A stretch of DNA of 11,423 nt from Actinomycetota bacterium (lineage in GTDB: Bacteria > Actinomycetota > Acidimicrobiia > Acidimicrobiales > BP-101): contig JAUTXA010000060.1 of the NCBI GenBank assembly GCA_030838265.1, forward strand, positions 1 to 11,423, written 5' to 3'. Below the pieces are notes generated by a model. It was not told the DNA's origin, did not search any database, and saw nothing but the letters and a program-made list of their open reading frames with translations. The first letter of the stretch is position 1. The number at the start of each line of letters is the position of its first letter. Both the position numbers and the translations under genes were made by a program. This document shows positions 1 to 7,059 of this stretch, one piece after another.

Positions 1-581
1 CCCGAGCACTCGAGGAGATGGCCGAAGGCCACGCCCGCGGCCAGGCGATCCCAATCGTCCCAGGCCCATCCGAACTCGTGGATGAGGGGCGCGGCGAAGA
101 GCGACGCGTCGGCCACTCTTCCCGTGATGACGATGTCGGCCCCGAGGGCGAGGGCGTCGACGATGGGACGGGCCCCGATGTAGGCCGAGGCGAAGAGGGC
201 GTCACCGGGCAGTCCGAGCTCGCTCGCCCGACCCCTGACGTCGTCGCCCACGACCGTCGCCACCTTCAACCCTGACGCGCCCGCCGCCTTCAACGCGCCG
301 ACGACGGCCCGTCCCGCCGCGACCGGGTTTATGCCGCCGGCATTGGTGATGAGCTTCGTCCGCCCGTCGAGCAGGTAGGGCAGGGCCTGGTGGACGTAGA
401 GGGGCAGGTCGCGCGTGTAGCCGAGCGACTCGTCGCGCTGGCGGTCCTTCTGGAGGATGGCGAGGGTCAGCTCGGCCAGCGCCTCGCACACCAGGTAGTC
501 GACGCCAGCTTCGAGCACGGCACCCACCGGAGCGTGGCCGTCGCCGTAGAAGCCCTGCCCGCCGCCGAGGGTGACGGTCAC
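1..581 (-). CDS. AtuA/DUF1446-family protein, N-terminal part (3' end outside window)
   Basis: The reading frame opens at a GTG whose bases overlap the TGA stop of the upstream TPR gene (GTGA, 581-578), and it stays open for about 193 codons to the window edge. The product starts VTVTLGGGQGFYGDGHAPV and continues with DYLVCEALAELTLAILQKD, TNAGGINP and GADIVITGRVADASL, then IHEFGWAWDDWDRLAAG and GHLLEC. These match the acyclic terpene utilisation AtuA/DUF1446 family: the glycine-rich start, the DYLV-E-LAE-T segment, the TNAGG-NP loop and the ITGR-DAS segment. The family is linked to acyclic terpene or branched-acid catabolism, often beside acyl-CoA carboxylase genes, but its reaction is poorly defined. 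Family membership is well supported and the function here is not. No good Shine-Dalgarno is seen, so translational coupling to the preceding gene is likely. The coupling ties it to the ccm operon, an unexpected neighbour. Confidence 0.85.
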   Translation of the reverse strand, partial: MTVTLGGGQGFYGDGHAPVGAVLEAGVDYLVCEALAELTLAILQKDRQRDESLGYTRDLPLYVHQALPYLLDGRTKLITNAGGINPVAAGRAVVGALKAAGASGLKVATVVGDDVRGRASELGLPGDALFASAYIGARPIVDALALGADIVITGRVADASLFAAPLIHEFGWAWDDWDRLAAGVAFGHLLECS

Positions 582-1315
582 CGCGTCACCGTGGCGGCGG
601 TGGTCGTCGTCGAGCCCGACGCCTCGGCCATGGCCTGGCTCAACGCCGTCTCGACGGCACCGACCATGGCCTGGGGCGGGCGGTTGGCCAGGAAGAGCCG
701 GAACTCGGCGACCCCGTCGGCGGGACGGCCCTTGTCCTTCCAGAGCATCATCCCCCGGAAGAAGTGGGCGTCGGGGTAGCTCGGGTCGGCGGCCACCGCC
801 CTGTCCTCGAACGTGAGACCGATGTCGTTGAGCCCGGCCAGACGGACCAGCCAACCCCGGTAGGCCAGGGCCTCGACGTTGTTGGGATCGGCCTTCAGCA
901 CCTGGTCGTAGAGCTTCACCGCCTCGAGCACTTTGCCGGAGCCGTAGAGCGAGCGGGCTTGGGCCAGGCGATCGCTGCCGCCAAGGTCGATCGAGCCGGA
1001 AGCCGACTGGCCGGGCAGTCGATCGCCGGAGCTGCGGGCCACGAGAAGACCGGCGATGACCGCGAACACGACCACACCCGCGACCCAGCCGATGGTCTTG
1101 AAGGGGGACGGGCCGCGCCGGGCCGATGGCGCGGCTGGCGCGCGCCCAGTGGCCGGCCCATCCGTCATGGCCCGCAGGACGGCGGCGGCCCGGGAGGTGT
1201 AGTCGTCCTCGTCGATGTCACCGGCGGCCCGCTCGGCGTCGAGGTCGCGCAGCGAGGCGAGGAGGAACTCGCGCTGGTCAGCCAGCGAGGCCTGGTCGGT
1301 GTCCATCACCGTCAT
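578..1315 (-). CDS. CcmI-like membrane-anchored TPR protein of cytochrome c maturation
   Basis: The product is 245 aa from the ATG that overlaps the ccmH stop (ATGA, 1315-1312). A second ATG at 1306, 9 bases after a GAGG, is an equally credible start (242 aa). Residues 14-50 (EFLLASLRDLDAERAAGDID and onward) resemble the short cytoplasmic segment of CcmI-type proteins, in which a charged heptad precedes the membrane. Residues 74-93 form one membrane helix. Residues 115-212 hold tetratricopeptide-like repeats (ALAYRGWLVRLAG; PDAHFFRGMMLWKDKG). The tail is Thr-rich (STTTTAATVT). In System I, CcmI binds the C-terminus of apocytochrome c and delivers it to CcmF/CcmH, and its place straight after ccmH fits that role. 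It is shorter than proteobacterial CcmI, so I call it CcmI-like. TPR proteins are degenerate, hence moderate certainty on the exact role. Confidence 0.8.
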   Translation of the reverse strand: MTVMDTDQASLADQREFLLASLRDLDAERAAGDIDEDDYTSRAAAVLRAMTDGPATGRAPAAPSARRGPSPFKTIGWVAGVVVFAVIAGLLVARSSGDRLPGQSASGSIDLGGSDRLAQARSLYGSGKVLEAVKLYDQVLKADPNNVEALAYRGWLVRLAGLNDIGLTFEDRAVAADPSYPDAHFFRGMMLWKDKGRPADGVAEFRLFLANRPPQAMVGAVETALSQAMAEASGSTTTTAATVTR

Positions 1316-1773
1316 CCTCGCAGCGCCTGGTCGACGAGGGCCCGGTCGGCGTCGGTGGGGTGCAGGGCGGGGCGATCCTTCCAGCGCCGGAACATGACGC
1401 CCAGGAACACCGCCCCGCAGATAAGGGCGACCACGGGCAGGACCCACACCAAACCGGCCACACCCGAGGCGGGAGGCTTCAGGAGGATGTCGCGTCCGTA
1501 GCGCGAGGCCAGGAAGGCCCGAATCTCTCCGTCGCTCTGGCCCAGCACGACGCGGCGGCGAATCTCGATGCGGATGGCGGCGGCCGCCTTGGCGTCGGAC
1601 TCGGCGGCCGACAGCTCGCGACATGTCGGGCAGCGCACCTGCGAGGCCACGTGGTTCACCCGTTGGGTGACGGTCGGGTGGCTGTTCTTCCGTCCCGCAC
1701 CGAGCGACAGGGCCACGACCACGACGACGAGCAACGCCAGCCACGGCGCCCACCTCCGAAGGAAGCCGGTCAC
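1312..1773 (-). CDS. ccmH: Cytochrome c maturation protein CcmH (CcmL type)
   Basis: This 153-aa protein is a membrane-anchored thiol oxidoreductase that reduces the CxxCH cysteines of apocytochrome c with CcmG and works in the CcmF/H/I ligation complex. It has an N-terminal membrane helix (residues 8-27), an extracytoplasmic domain with the redox pair C48-P-T-C51 in VRCPTCRELSAAESDAK, the family signature RYGRDILLKPP at 91-101, and a second membrane helix at 106-127 with a short cytoplasmic tail. The length matches the single-domain CcmH/CcmL form. The residue after the CxxC is Arg instead of the usual Gln of LRCxxCQ. The start is a GTG 4 bases after the ccmG stop, with GGAG about 9 bases upstream. 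The stop overlaps the ATG of the TPR gene, so translation is probably coupled. Confidence 0.93.
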   Translation of the reverse strand: MTGFLRRWAPWLALLVVVVVALSLGAGRKNSHPTVTQRVNHVASQVRCPTCRELSAAESDAKAAAAIRIEIRRRVVLGQSDGEIRAFLASRYGRDILLKPPASGVAGLVWVLPVVALICGAVFLGVMFRRWKDRPALHPTDADRALVDQALRG

Positions 1774-1777
1774 GCCG

Positions 1778-2380
1778 TCACGCTCCGCGCTTGGCCTTGG
1801 CGATGAGCGCCTCGAGCCCGGTGGCGTTCACCTGGCCGACGATCTTGCTGATGACGAAGCCGTTGGGGTCGATGAGGAACGACTCGGGCGGGCCTCGCAC
1901 CCCGAAGTCGAGGGCGACCTGCCCGTTGGGGTCGTCGACGATGGGCCAGTCGCCACCGCTCTTGGCCATGAAGGCACGGGCGTTGCCCGCGGTGTCGTCG
2001 AAGATGACGCCGACGACCTGGGCGTCGCCGAGCTGGGAGTGGCGGGCCGTGAAGCGGAGCAGCTCGGGGTGCTCCTCGTGGCACGGCACGCACCACGAGG
2101 CGAAGAAGTTCACCAGCACGTAGCGCCCGTGAAGGTCGGCCAGCCGCACTGTCGACCCGTCGAGCGCCTTGCCGCTGAGGTCGGGGGCGGGATGACCGAG
2201 CAACGGGCTGCGGGCCAGGGCGGCCTCGGCCGACGGACGGGTGGCGAGGACGTAGACGAGGACGGCGACGGTCACGCCGACGACGACGGCGATGATGGCC
2301 GCCGTGTGGCGTCGGGGCTCGGCATCGATGACGTCGTCCGTCGTCGGCGCCACCTCTTCGTGCGCGTCGGCCCGCGTCAT
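1778..2380 (-). CDS. ccmG: Thioredoxin-like cytochrome c maturation protein CcmG/DsbE (TlpA/ResA family)
   Basis: This 200-aa membrane-anchored thioredoxin-fold protein reduces disulfides in apocytochrome c or CcmH outside the membrane. It has a charged cytoplasmic start, one membrane helix (about residues 27-46), then the AhpC/TSA-Redoxin fold. That fold holds FFASWCVPCHEEHPEL with active-site C97 and C100, and GVRGPPESFLID, which carries the cis-Pro loop typical of CcmG (usually GVxGxPET). The ATG overlaps the ccmF stop (ATGA, 2380-2377). Position between ccmF and ccmH supports CcmG over a generic TlpA. Its electron donor, normally CcdA or DsbD, is not in the window. Confidence 0.93.
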   Translation of the reverse strand: MTRADAHEEVAPTTDDVIDAEPRRHTAAIIAVVVGVTVAVLVYVLATRPSAEAALARSPLLGHPAPDLSGKALDGSTVRLADLHGRYVLVNFFASWCVPCHEEHPELLRFTARHSQLGDAQVVGVIFDDTAGNARAFMAKSGGDWPIVDDPNGQVALDFGVRGPPESFLIDPNGFVISKIVGQVNATGLEALIAKAKRGA

Positions 2381-4380
2381 GCGCCGGGGACGGTTGCGAT
2401 CTCGGGGATCGAGTCCGGCGCCTCGACCTCGTCCGCCCGCGCCGATGGGACGGGAGCCGAGGCGGCGTCGGTGGGACGGCGGCGGCGACCGGGCAGGACC
2501 GACAGGATCGTGCCGATGGCCATGATCCCGCCGCCGATCCAGAGCCAGAGGACGAGGGGCTTGATGACGACGCCGATGACCGCGCTGCCGCCCCGCTTCT
2601 CGGGCGAGGTCACGAGGGTGAGGTAGACGTCGTTGAACCCGCCCGTCCGCACCGACGGCGTGCCGATGGCTTGGGTGGCGAACGGGTACTGGCTGAGCGA
2701 CGGCGTGTAGACGCGGCCGTCGTCGATGCGCACTCGCGCCTTGGTCGAGAGGCGGTTGGGGTAGCGGACGTCTTCGGTGCCGAGGTAGGTCACGGTGTGG
2801 CCGGCGAGGTGGGCCGACTGGCCGGGGTTCAGACGGAACTCGGCCCTATGGGCATACGAGGCGCTCGCCGCGAAGGCCACGGCGATGACGACCACGCCGA
2901 GGTGGACGATCATCCCGCCGTTGGCTCGTCCCAAGAGACCGCGCACTCCCTGCCGGCGGGCCGAGAGCACCAGTTGGCGCAAGGCTGCACCGGCCGCGAA
3001 CCCGCCGAGCCCGAAGGCGGCCAAGGGGGCGAGGCCACGCAAACCGAGAGCGACGCACGCGACGAGAGCGAGCCCGCCACCCCACGCCGGCCACTGGAGC
3101 CGGTGGCGCAGCAGCTCGGTCGACGCCTTGCGCCACGGCAACGCCGGCGCCACCGCCATCAGAAAGAGCAGGGCGAGGGCGACCGGCGTGGTCATGCGAT
3201 CGAAGTAGGGACGGCCGACCGAGATGCGCTGGCCGTTGACGGCCTCGGTGATGAGGGGGAACACCGTCCCCAAGAGCACGACGAAGGCGAAGGCGCCGAA
3301 GAGCAGGTTGTTGGCCAGGAAGGCGCCTTCGCGTGACACCGGCGAGTCGATGGCGCCGGGCGATCGCAACCGGTCGCCGCGCCACACGATGAGGCCGACG
3401 CCGACGAGCACGACGAGGCCGAAGAAGGCGAGGACCAGCGGCCCGATCGACGACTGGCTGAAGGCGTGCACCGAGTCGAGGACACCGGAGCGGGTGAGGA
3501 AGGTGCCGAGGATGGTGAGGCTGAACGTGGCGATCAGCAACGACAGGTTCCAGACCCGCAGCATCCCCCGCCGCTCCTGCACCATCACGGAGTGGATGAA
3601 GGCGGTGCCCGTCAGCCAGGGAAGGAAGGACGCGTTCTCGACCGGGTCCCAGGCCCAGAAGCCGCCCCACCCCAACACCTCGTACGACCACCACGCGCCG
3701 AGGATGATCCCGACGGTGAGGAAGCCCCAGGCGAAGAGGGTCCAGCGCCGTGTCTCGACCAACCAGCCCTCGCCCAGCCGGCCGGTGATGAGCGACCCGA
3801 CGGCGAAGGCGAAGGGCACCGTGAAACCGACGTAGCCGAGGTAGAGCATCGGCGGATGGAAGGCCATGAGCGGGTGGTTCTGGAGCAGCGGGTTGGGGCC
3901 GGGGCCGTCGAAGCCGAGGGGGACGGACTGGGTGCGGAAGGGGTTGGCCGGCCCCAGCATCAGCCCGAAGAAGAAGAGGGCGACGACGAAGCCGGTGACC
4001 ATGGCCCATCCGAAGAGCGGGTCGTCGACGCGTTGGCGGAAGCGGATGGCGATGGCCGTGAGGTAGCCGGCGAGGATGATCCCCCACAGCAGGATCGACC
4101 CTTCGAGGGCCGACCACATCCCCGCCACCGTGTAGAGCAGGGGCGTCGACCGGCTGTTGTTGTTGGCCACGAACCGCAGGCTGAAGTCGTGGGTGATGAG
4201 GGCGTGCTGCATGGCGCCGACCGCGAGCAGGGCGCCGGCCAGGATGAGGAACGTGTAGCCCCGTCCGCTGCGGACGAGATGGGGACGGCCCTTCACCAGC
4301 CCGGTGGCGAGGGTGGCGATGCCCAGAAGGGCGGAGAGGAAGGCGAGGAGGACACCCGCCTGCCCGATGACGGCGTTCAT
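2377..4380 (-). CDS. ccmF: Haem lyase subunit CcmF
   Basis: CcmF is the integral membrane core of the System I synthetase; it takes haem from holo-CcmE and attaches it to apocytochrome c. The product is 667 aa, the normal length, with many membrane helices. The WWD haem-handling domain is clear: GWGGFWAWDPVENASFLPWL at 237-256. Four histidines stand where the family has its haem ligands: H175 in FHPPMLYLGYVGF, H263 in TAFIHS, H305 in RSGVLDSVHAF, and H493 in MIVHLG. The large C-terminal extracytoplasmic segment (about 510-600) is followed by a last helix (605-628) and a polar cytoplasmic tail. The early HEGS motif of proteobacterial CcmF reads WSALEGS here (89-95). The start ATG lies 2 bases after the ccmE stop without an obvious Shine-Dalgarno, so coupling is probable. 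Confidence 0.96.
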   Translation of the reverse strand: MNAVIGQAGVLLAFLSALLGIATLATGLVKGRPHLVRSGRGYTFLILAGALLAVGAMQHALITHDFSLRFVANNNSRSTPLLYTVAGMWSALEGSILLWGIILAGYLTAIAIRFRQRVDDPLFGWAMVTGFVVALFFFGLMLGPANPFRTQSVPLGFDGPGPNPLLQNHPLMAFHPPMLYLGYVGFTVPFAFAVGSLITGRLGEGWLVETRRWTLFAWGFLTVGIILGAWWSYEVLGWGGFWAWDPVENASFLPWLTGTAFIHSVMVQERRGMLRVWNLSLLIATFSLTILGTFLTRSGVLDSVHAFSQSSIGPLVLAFFGLVVLVGVGLIVWRGDRLRSPGAIDSPVSREGAFLANNLLFGAFAFVVLLGTVFPLITEAVNGQRISVGRPYFDRMTTPVALALLFLMAVAPALPWRKASTELLRHRLQWPAWGGGLALVACVALGLRGLAPLAAFGLGGFAAGAALRQLVLSARRQGVRGLLGRANGGMIVHLGVVVIAVAFAASASYAHRAEFRLNPGQSAHLAGHTVTYLGTEDVRYPNRLSTKARVRIDDGRVYTPSLSQYPFATQAIGTPSVRTGGFNDVYLTLVTSPEKRGGSAVIGVVIKPLVLWLWIGGGIMAIGTILSVLPGRRRRPTDAASAPVPSARADEVEAPDSIPEIATVPGA

Positions 4381-4382
4381 GG

Positions 4383-4796
4383 CTATTGGGAGTAGTCCGT
4401 GACCCGGCTCGGGTTCTTGGTCCGGTAGTCAGACGTGTGCTTCACCATGATCTTGTCGCTCTCGAACCGGTTGGCGCCCTTGGCCCAGTGGCCCTCGAGG
4501 ACGACGGGGATCCCGGGCCGGAAGAGGGCGGGCTGGTTGCCCCGGTGGATGACGTTGACGTTGACGGCCTTGTTCTCGATGGTGAAGGCGGTGGCGCTGC
4601 CCGCGTCGTGGACGGAGTTCGGGACGACGATGCCTTCGATGCGGAAGGTGCGCGTGCCGAGCGAGGCTCGCTGGGCCACGGCTTCGTCCGCCGTCTTGAA
4701 GTACACGGTCGCGTTGCCCAGGCCCTTCCAGATGAGGAAGGCCAACGCCGCGATCACGATGGCCCCGACGAGCCAGCCTCGCTGGGTCGCCGTCAC
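4383..4796 (-). CDS. ccmE: Haem chaperone CcmE
   Basis: This 137-aa protein has one N-terminal membrane helix (residues 8-23) and a small extracytoplasmic OB-fold domain. It binds haem covalently and passes it from CcmABCD to CcmF. The haem-attachment histidine is H120 in MVKHTSDY, giving the HxxxY motif with Y124. This is the His form, not the CxxxY variant known from some archaea and bacteria. The RIEGIVVPNS and LFRPGIPVVLEGHW segments are typical of the fold. The start is GTG at 4796, overlapping the ccmD stop (GTGA). The C-terminal tail after Y124 is short (13 residues). Confidence 0.94.
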   Translation of the reverse strand: MTATQRGWLVGAIVIAALAFLIWKGLGNATVYFKTADEAVAQRASLGTRTFRIEGIVVPNSVHDAGSATAFTIENKAVNVNVIHRGNQPALFRPGIPVVLEGHWAKGANRFESDKIMVKHTSDYRTKNPSRVTDYSQ

Positions 4797-4957
4797 GGGG
4801 CCTCCCCCTCGGTTTTGGCACCAGAATTGGTCGTCCTGGGAGCCAATTCTGGTGCCAGAACCTTCGAGAGGGCGCGGGATCGGGCCATCAGGCGAAGGGT
4901 GTAGACGGCGAGGGTGGCGAGGGTGACGCCGTAGCCGAGCGAGACGTAGCCGTTCAT
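4793..4957 (-). CDS. ccmD: Small membrane protein CcmD with an extended, palindrome-encoded C-terminal tail
   Basis: The 54-aa product starts MNGYVSLGYGVTLATLAVYT. It has a single membrane helix (about residues 4-24) followed by a basic stretch (RLMARSRAL), as expected for CcmD, which helps release holo-CcmE from the CcmABC complex. The ATG overlaps the ccmC stop (ATGA, 4957-4954) and the TGA overlaps the ccmE GTG. CcmD sequences are poorly conserved, so the call rests on size, topology and its place between ccmC and ccmE. Residues 33-49 (VLAPELAPRTTNSGAKT) are encoded by a long inverted repeat (4811-4862). They form a polar tail after the conserved part that may be an in-frame insertion. Confidence 0.85.
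   Translation of the reverse strand: MNGYVSLGYGVTLATLAVYTLRLMARSRALSKVLAPELAPRTTNSGAKTEGEAP
4811..4862. repeat. Long inverted repeat (20-bp arms, 12-base spacer) inside ccmD
   Basis: The left arm ggttttggcaccagaattgg (4811-4830) and right arm ccaattctggtgccagaacc (4843-4862) are reverse complements except at one position. That mismatch is a T.G wobble when the plus strand is folded and an A.C mismatch when the minus strand is folded. The spacer is 4831-4842. Each arm also contains a smaller dyad around ccagaa/ttctgg. It sits wholly within the 3' coding part of ccmD. It does not resemble an intrinsic terminator, since no T tract follows and it lies inside an operon. It could be a REP-like or protein-coding palindromic repeat. 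Confidence 0.85.
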
Positions 4958-5709
4958 GGACGGGCAGCCAGCTCGAGGCCTTCGGCCCGGCGCTCCTCGA
5001 GGGCGATGTCGAGGCCTTCGATATCGGCCCGCTCCTCGAGAACGGCGAGCCGGAAACGGTGGAGGGTGAGCCAGGCGTAGACGAGGCCCATGGCCACGAA
5101 GCCCACGAGCATGGCGGCGATGAAGGCGCCGTCGAGGGACTTGCCCGGGCTGAGCTGGGCCAGCGACGCGCCCTGGTGCAGGGTGCGCCACCACGTCACC
5201 GCGTAGTGGTCGACCACCACGGCGGGGACGAGGATCAGGGCGGCGACGGCTGAGATGGTCGAGCGCCGGCTCAGCTCCATGGGCACCCGGCGCAGGGCGA
5301 GGTAGCCGAGGACCAAGAAGAAGAGGATTGCCGTGCTGGTGAGGCGGGCGTCCCATACCCACCACACGCCCCAGGTGGGCCGGCCCCAGATCGATCCCGT
5401 GGCGAGGGTGAGGGCGGTGAAGACGGCCCCGACCTCGGCCGAGGCACCGGCCAACAGGTCCCAGCGGCGTTGGCGGGTGCGGGGCCACAGGTAGAGGGCG
5501 CTGGCCAGAACAGTGACGGCGTAGGCCACGTACTCGGTGGTGGCGATGGGCGGATGGATGGCGATCATCCGCGAGTAGGGACCTTGCTCGGTCGACAGCG
5601 GCAAGCTCAGGCCCAGGACAACGGTGGTGGCGAGGGTGAGGGCGGCGAGCACGCCGAGGAAGAACGAGCCGCGGGAGCCAATGCCCGCCGGCGTCTCGGT
5701 TGTCGTCAT
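4954..5709 (-). CDS. ccmC: Haem exporter/CcmE-loading protein CcmC
   Basis: This 251-aa polytopic membrane protein presents haem to CcmE. It carries the WWD motif WGRPTWGVWWVWDARLTS (residues 109-124+) in a periplasmic loop. The two flanking haem-ligand histidines are H52 in MIAIHPP and H178 in WWRTLHQGAS, corresponding to the two conserved CcmC histidines. Six membrane helices can be drawn. The start is the ATG at 5709, overlapping the ccmB stop (ATGA), with a strong GGAGG 4 bases upstream; the frame is open further upstream but that part is ccmB in another frame. The C-terminus has a charged extension after the last helix (LEERADIEGLDIALEERRAE), predicted helical and cytoplasmic. Confidence 0.96.
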   Translation of the reverse strand: MTTTETPAGIGSRGSFFLGVLAALTLATTVVLGLSLPLSTEQGPYSRMIAIHPPIATTEYVAYAVTVLASALYLWPRTRQRRWDLLAGASAEVGAVFTALTLATGSIWGRPTWGVWWVWDARLTSTAILFFLVLGYLALRRVPMELSRRSTISAVAALILVPAVVVDHYAVTWWRTLHQGASLAQLSPGKSLDGAFIAAMLVGFVAMGLVYAWLTLHRFRLAVLEERADIEGLDIALEERRAEGLELAARP

Positions 5710-6374
5710 GCTTCCTCCAAGAGGGGTCCGTAGCCGAGGACCCCAGCGGCCAGGTAGATCACGGCGAAGACGGCCAGGAGGCGCAGCCACGGCCACCCGT
5801 CACCCGGGGCTCCCGACAGCGCCGCCTCCCATGCGCGGGTGGCAGCCAGCAGCACCGGTGCCACGACCGGCAGCAGGAGGAGCGGCAGAAGGGTCTCCCG
5901 CACCCGCAACCCGGCGGCGAGCACGCCGTAGACCGTACCGGCCGCCGCCAGCCCCGCGGTCGCGGCCAGGCAAGTGCCGAGCAGCAGGACGGGGCCGTGC
6001 AGATGGGCTGAGTAGAGCACCACGATGCCGATCCCGAGCAGGATCTGGAGGCCGACGAGCTCGAGGGCCACGGCCGCCGCCTTGCCCAGGAAGATGCCGG
6101 CGGGGTCGAGGCCCGAGAGGCGCAGGCCGTCCCGTCCGGCGTCGTCGGCCTCGACGGCGTAGCTGCGTTGGGTGGCGAGGAGGCTCGAGAAGAGGACGGC
6201 GACCCAGAAGAGCCCAGGCGCGGTGCGAGTGAGGATGCCGCGGTCGGGGTCGAGGGCGAAGGCGAAGAGGACGAGGACGAGGACGGCGAAGGGCGCCACC
6301 TGGTTGAGCGTGACGCGGGAGCGAGCCTCGATGCGCAAGTCCTTGCCCGCGACCAAGGCGGCGTCACGCCACAT
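5706..6374 (-). CDS. ccmB: Haem ABC transporter permease CcmB
   Basis: The product is 222 aa, the usual CcmB length, starting MWRDAALVAGKDLRIEAR. The N-terminal segment with KDLR-E-R followed by about six hydrophobic helices is typical of CcmB. LDPAGIFLGKAAA and RVRETLLPLLLLPVVAPVLL match the family's conserved mid and C-terminal regions. It pairs with the ATPase CcmA and CcmC to release holo-CcmE from CcmC. The start ATG lies 11 bases inside the end of ccmA. A longer in-frame opening extends to 6674 but translates the antiparallel-free part of ccmA in another frame and is not credible. The stop overlaps the ccmC start. Confidence 0.93.
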   Translation of the reverse strand: MWRDAALVAGKDLRIEARSRVTLNQVAPFAVLVLVLFAFALDPDRGILTRTAPGLFWVAVLFSSLLATQRSYAVEADDAGRDGLRLSGLDPAGIFLGKAAAVALELVGLQILLGIGIVVLYSAHLHGPVLLLGTCLAATAGLAAAGTVYGVLAAGLRVRETLLPLLLLPVVAPVLLAATRAWEAALSGAPGDGWPWLRLLAVFAVIYLAAGVLGYGPLLEEA

Positions 6375-7059
6375 GGACGGGCTCTTTGGCTGGCCGGGTC
6401 GCGGTCGCGGACTCGGAGGTCGGGCTCTGCACCTGGCCGCCGGCGACCGTGACGGTGCGGTCGGCCAGGGCTTGGGCCCGCTCGAGCTCGTGGGACGCCA
6501 AGAGGACGGTGGCGCCCCGCTGTGAAGCCTCACGGACGATGTCGTCGGTGAGATCGCGTCCGCCCGCATCGAGGCCGGCGTGGGGCTCGTCGAGGAGCAA
6601 CAGCTCGGGGGCGCGGGCCACCAAGACGGCGAGGGCGACGCGGCGACGCTGGCCAGCCGAGAGACGGCTGACACTGAGATTGCGGAGGCGTCCGTTCAGG
6701 TCGAGACGCTCGAGAGCGGCGTCGATGCGGCTGGCGTCCACACCGGCCGCCTTCACTGCGAAGTGGACGTTGTCGGCCACGGTCAGCTCGTCGTAGAGGA
6801 AGCCGGCGTGACCGAGGAGGCCGACCCGGCGGCGAATGGCGCGGGGTTCCCGGCGCAGATCGTGACCCAAGACGTCGGCCTCGCCGGAAGCGATGGGGAC
6901 CAGGCCGGCGCAGGCCCGCAGCAGGGTCGTCTTACCCGCGCCGTTGGGTCCCTGGAGAGCGACGACCTCACCGAGTTCGACGTCGAGATCGACGCCGGCG
7001 AGAGCGGGGAAGCGGCCGAGAAGGGAGACAACAGCGCGAAGACGGACAGCAGAAGCCAT
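6364..7059 (-). CDS. ccmA: Haem ABC transporter ATP-binding protein CcmA
   Basis: This 231-aa ABC ATPase energises release of haem-loaded CcmE from the CcmC complex. Walker A is GPNGAGKTT (37-45), the signature is LSAGQRRR (133-140), Walker B is LLLLDEP (153-159), and the H-loop histidine is H190 in LLASHE. The stretch GLLGHAGFLYDELTVADNV between Walker A and the signature is typical of CcmA. The ATG at 7059 has GAGGG about 8 bases upstream. It is the first gene of the ccm operon, so the operon promoter should lie in or just beyond the 35-base gap shared with the divergent sortase gene. Confidence 0.94.
   Translation of the reverse strand: MASAVRLRAVVSLLGRFPALAGVDLDVELGEVVALQGPNGAGKTTLLRACAGLVPIASGEADVLGHDLRREPRAIRRRVGLLGHAGFLYDELTVADNVHFAVKAAGVDASRIDAALERLDLNGRLRNLSVSRLSAGQRRRVALAVLVARAPELLLLDEPHAGLDAGGRDLTDDIVREASQRGATVLLASHELERAQALADRTVTVAGGQVQSPTSESATATRPAKEPVHVA

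Noticed and set aside
18..275. Plus-strand 85-codon open frame at the left edge
   Set aside because: Antisense to the AtuA-like gene, whose conserved segments (TNAGG, ITGR) are clear on the minus strand.
1568..2626. 352-codon plus-strand open frame opposite ccmG and parts of ccmH and ccmF
   Set aside because: Low-complexity shadow; the minus strand has clear CcmG and CcmH motifs over the same bases.
3466..4395. 309-codon open frame on the plus strand opposite ccmF
   Set aside because: Composition is Glu/Gly/Pro/Arg-rich without domain character and it mirrors ccmF codons. It is an antisense shadow caused by high G+C.
4811..4862. The ccmD palindrome as an intrinsic terminator
   Set aside because: No T tract on the minus strand, and it lies inside an operon whose downstream genes (ccmE to the TPR gene) need transcription through it.
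5710..5796. Extended start of ccmC upstream to 5796
   Set aside because: It is ccmB in another frame. The ATG at 5709 has GGAGG and the ATGA overlap.
6375..6674. Extended start of ccmB upstream to 6674
   Set aside because: The extra part is ccmA read in another frame, and the family length (about 220 aa) fits the ATG at 6374.
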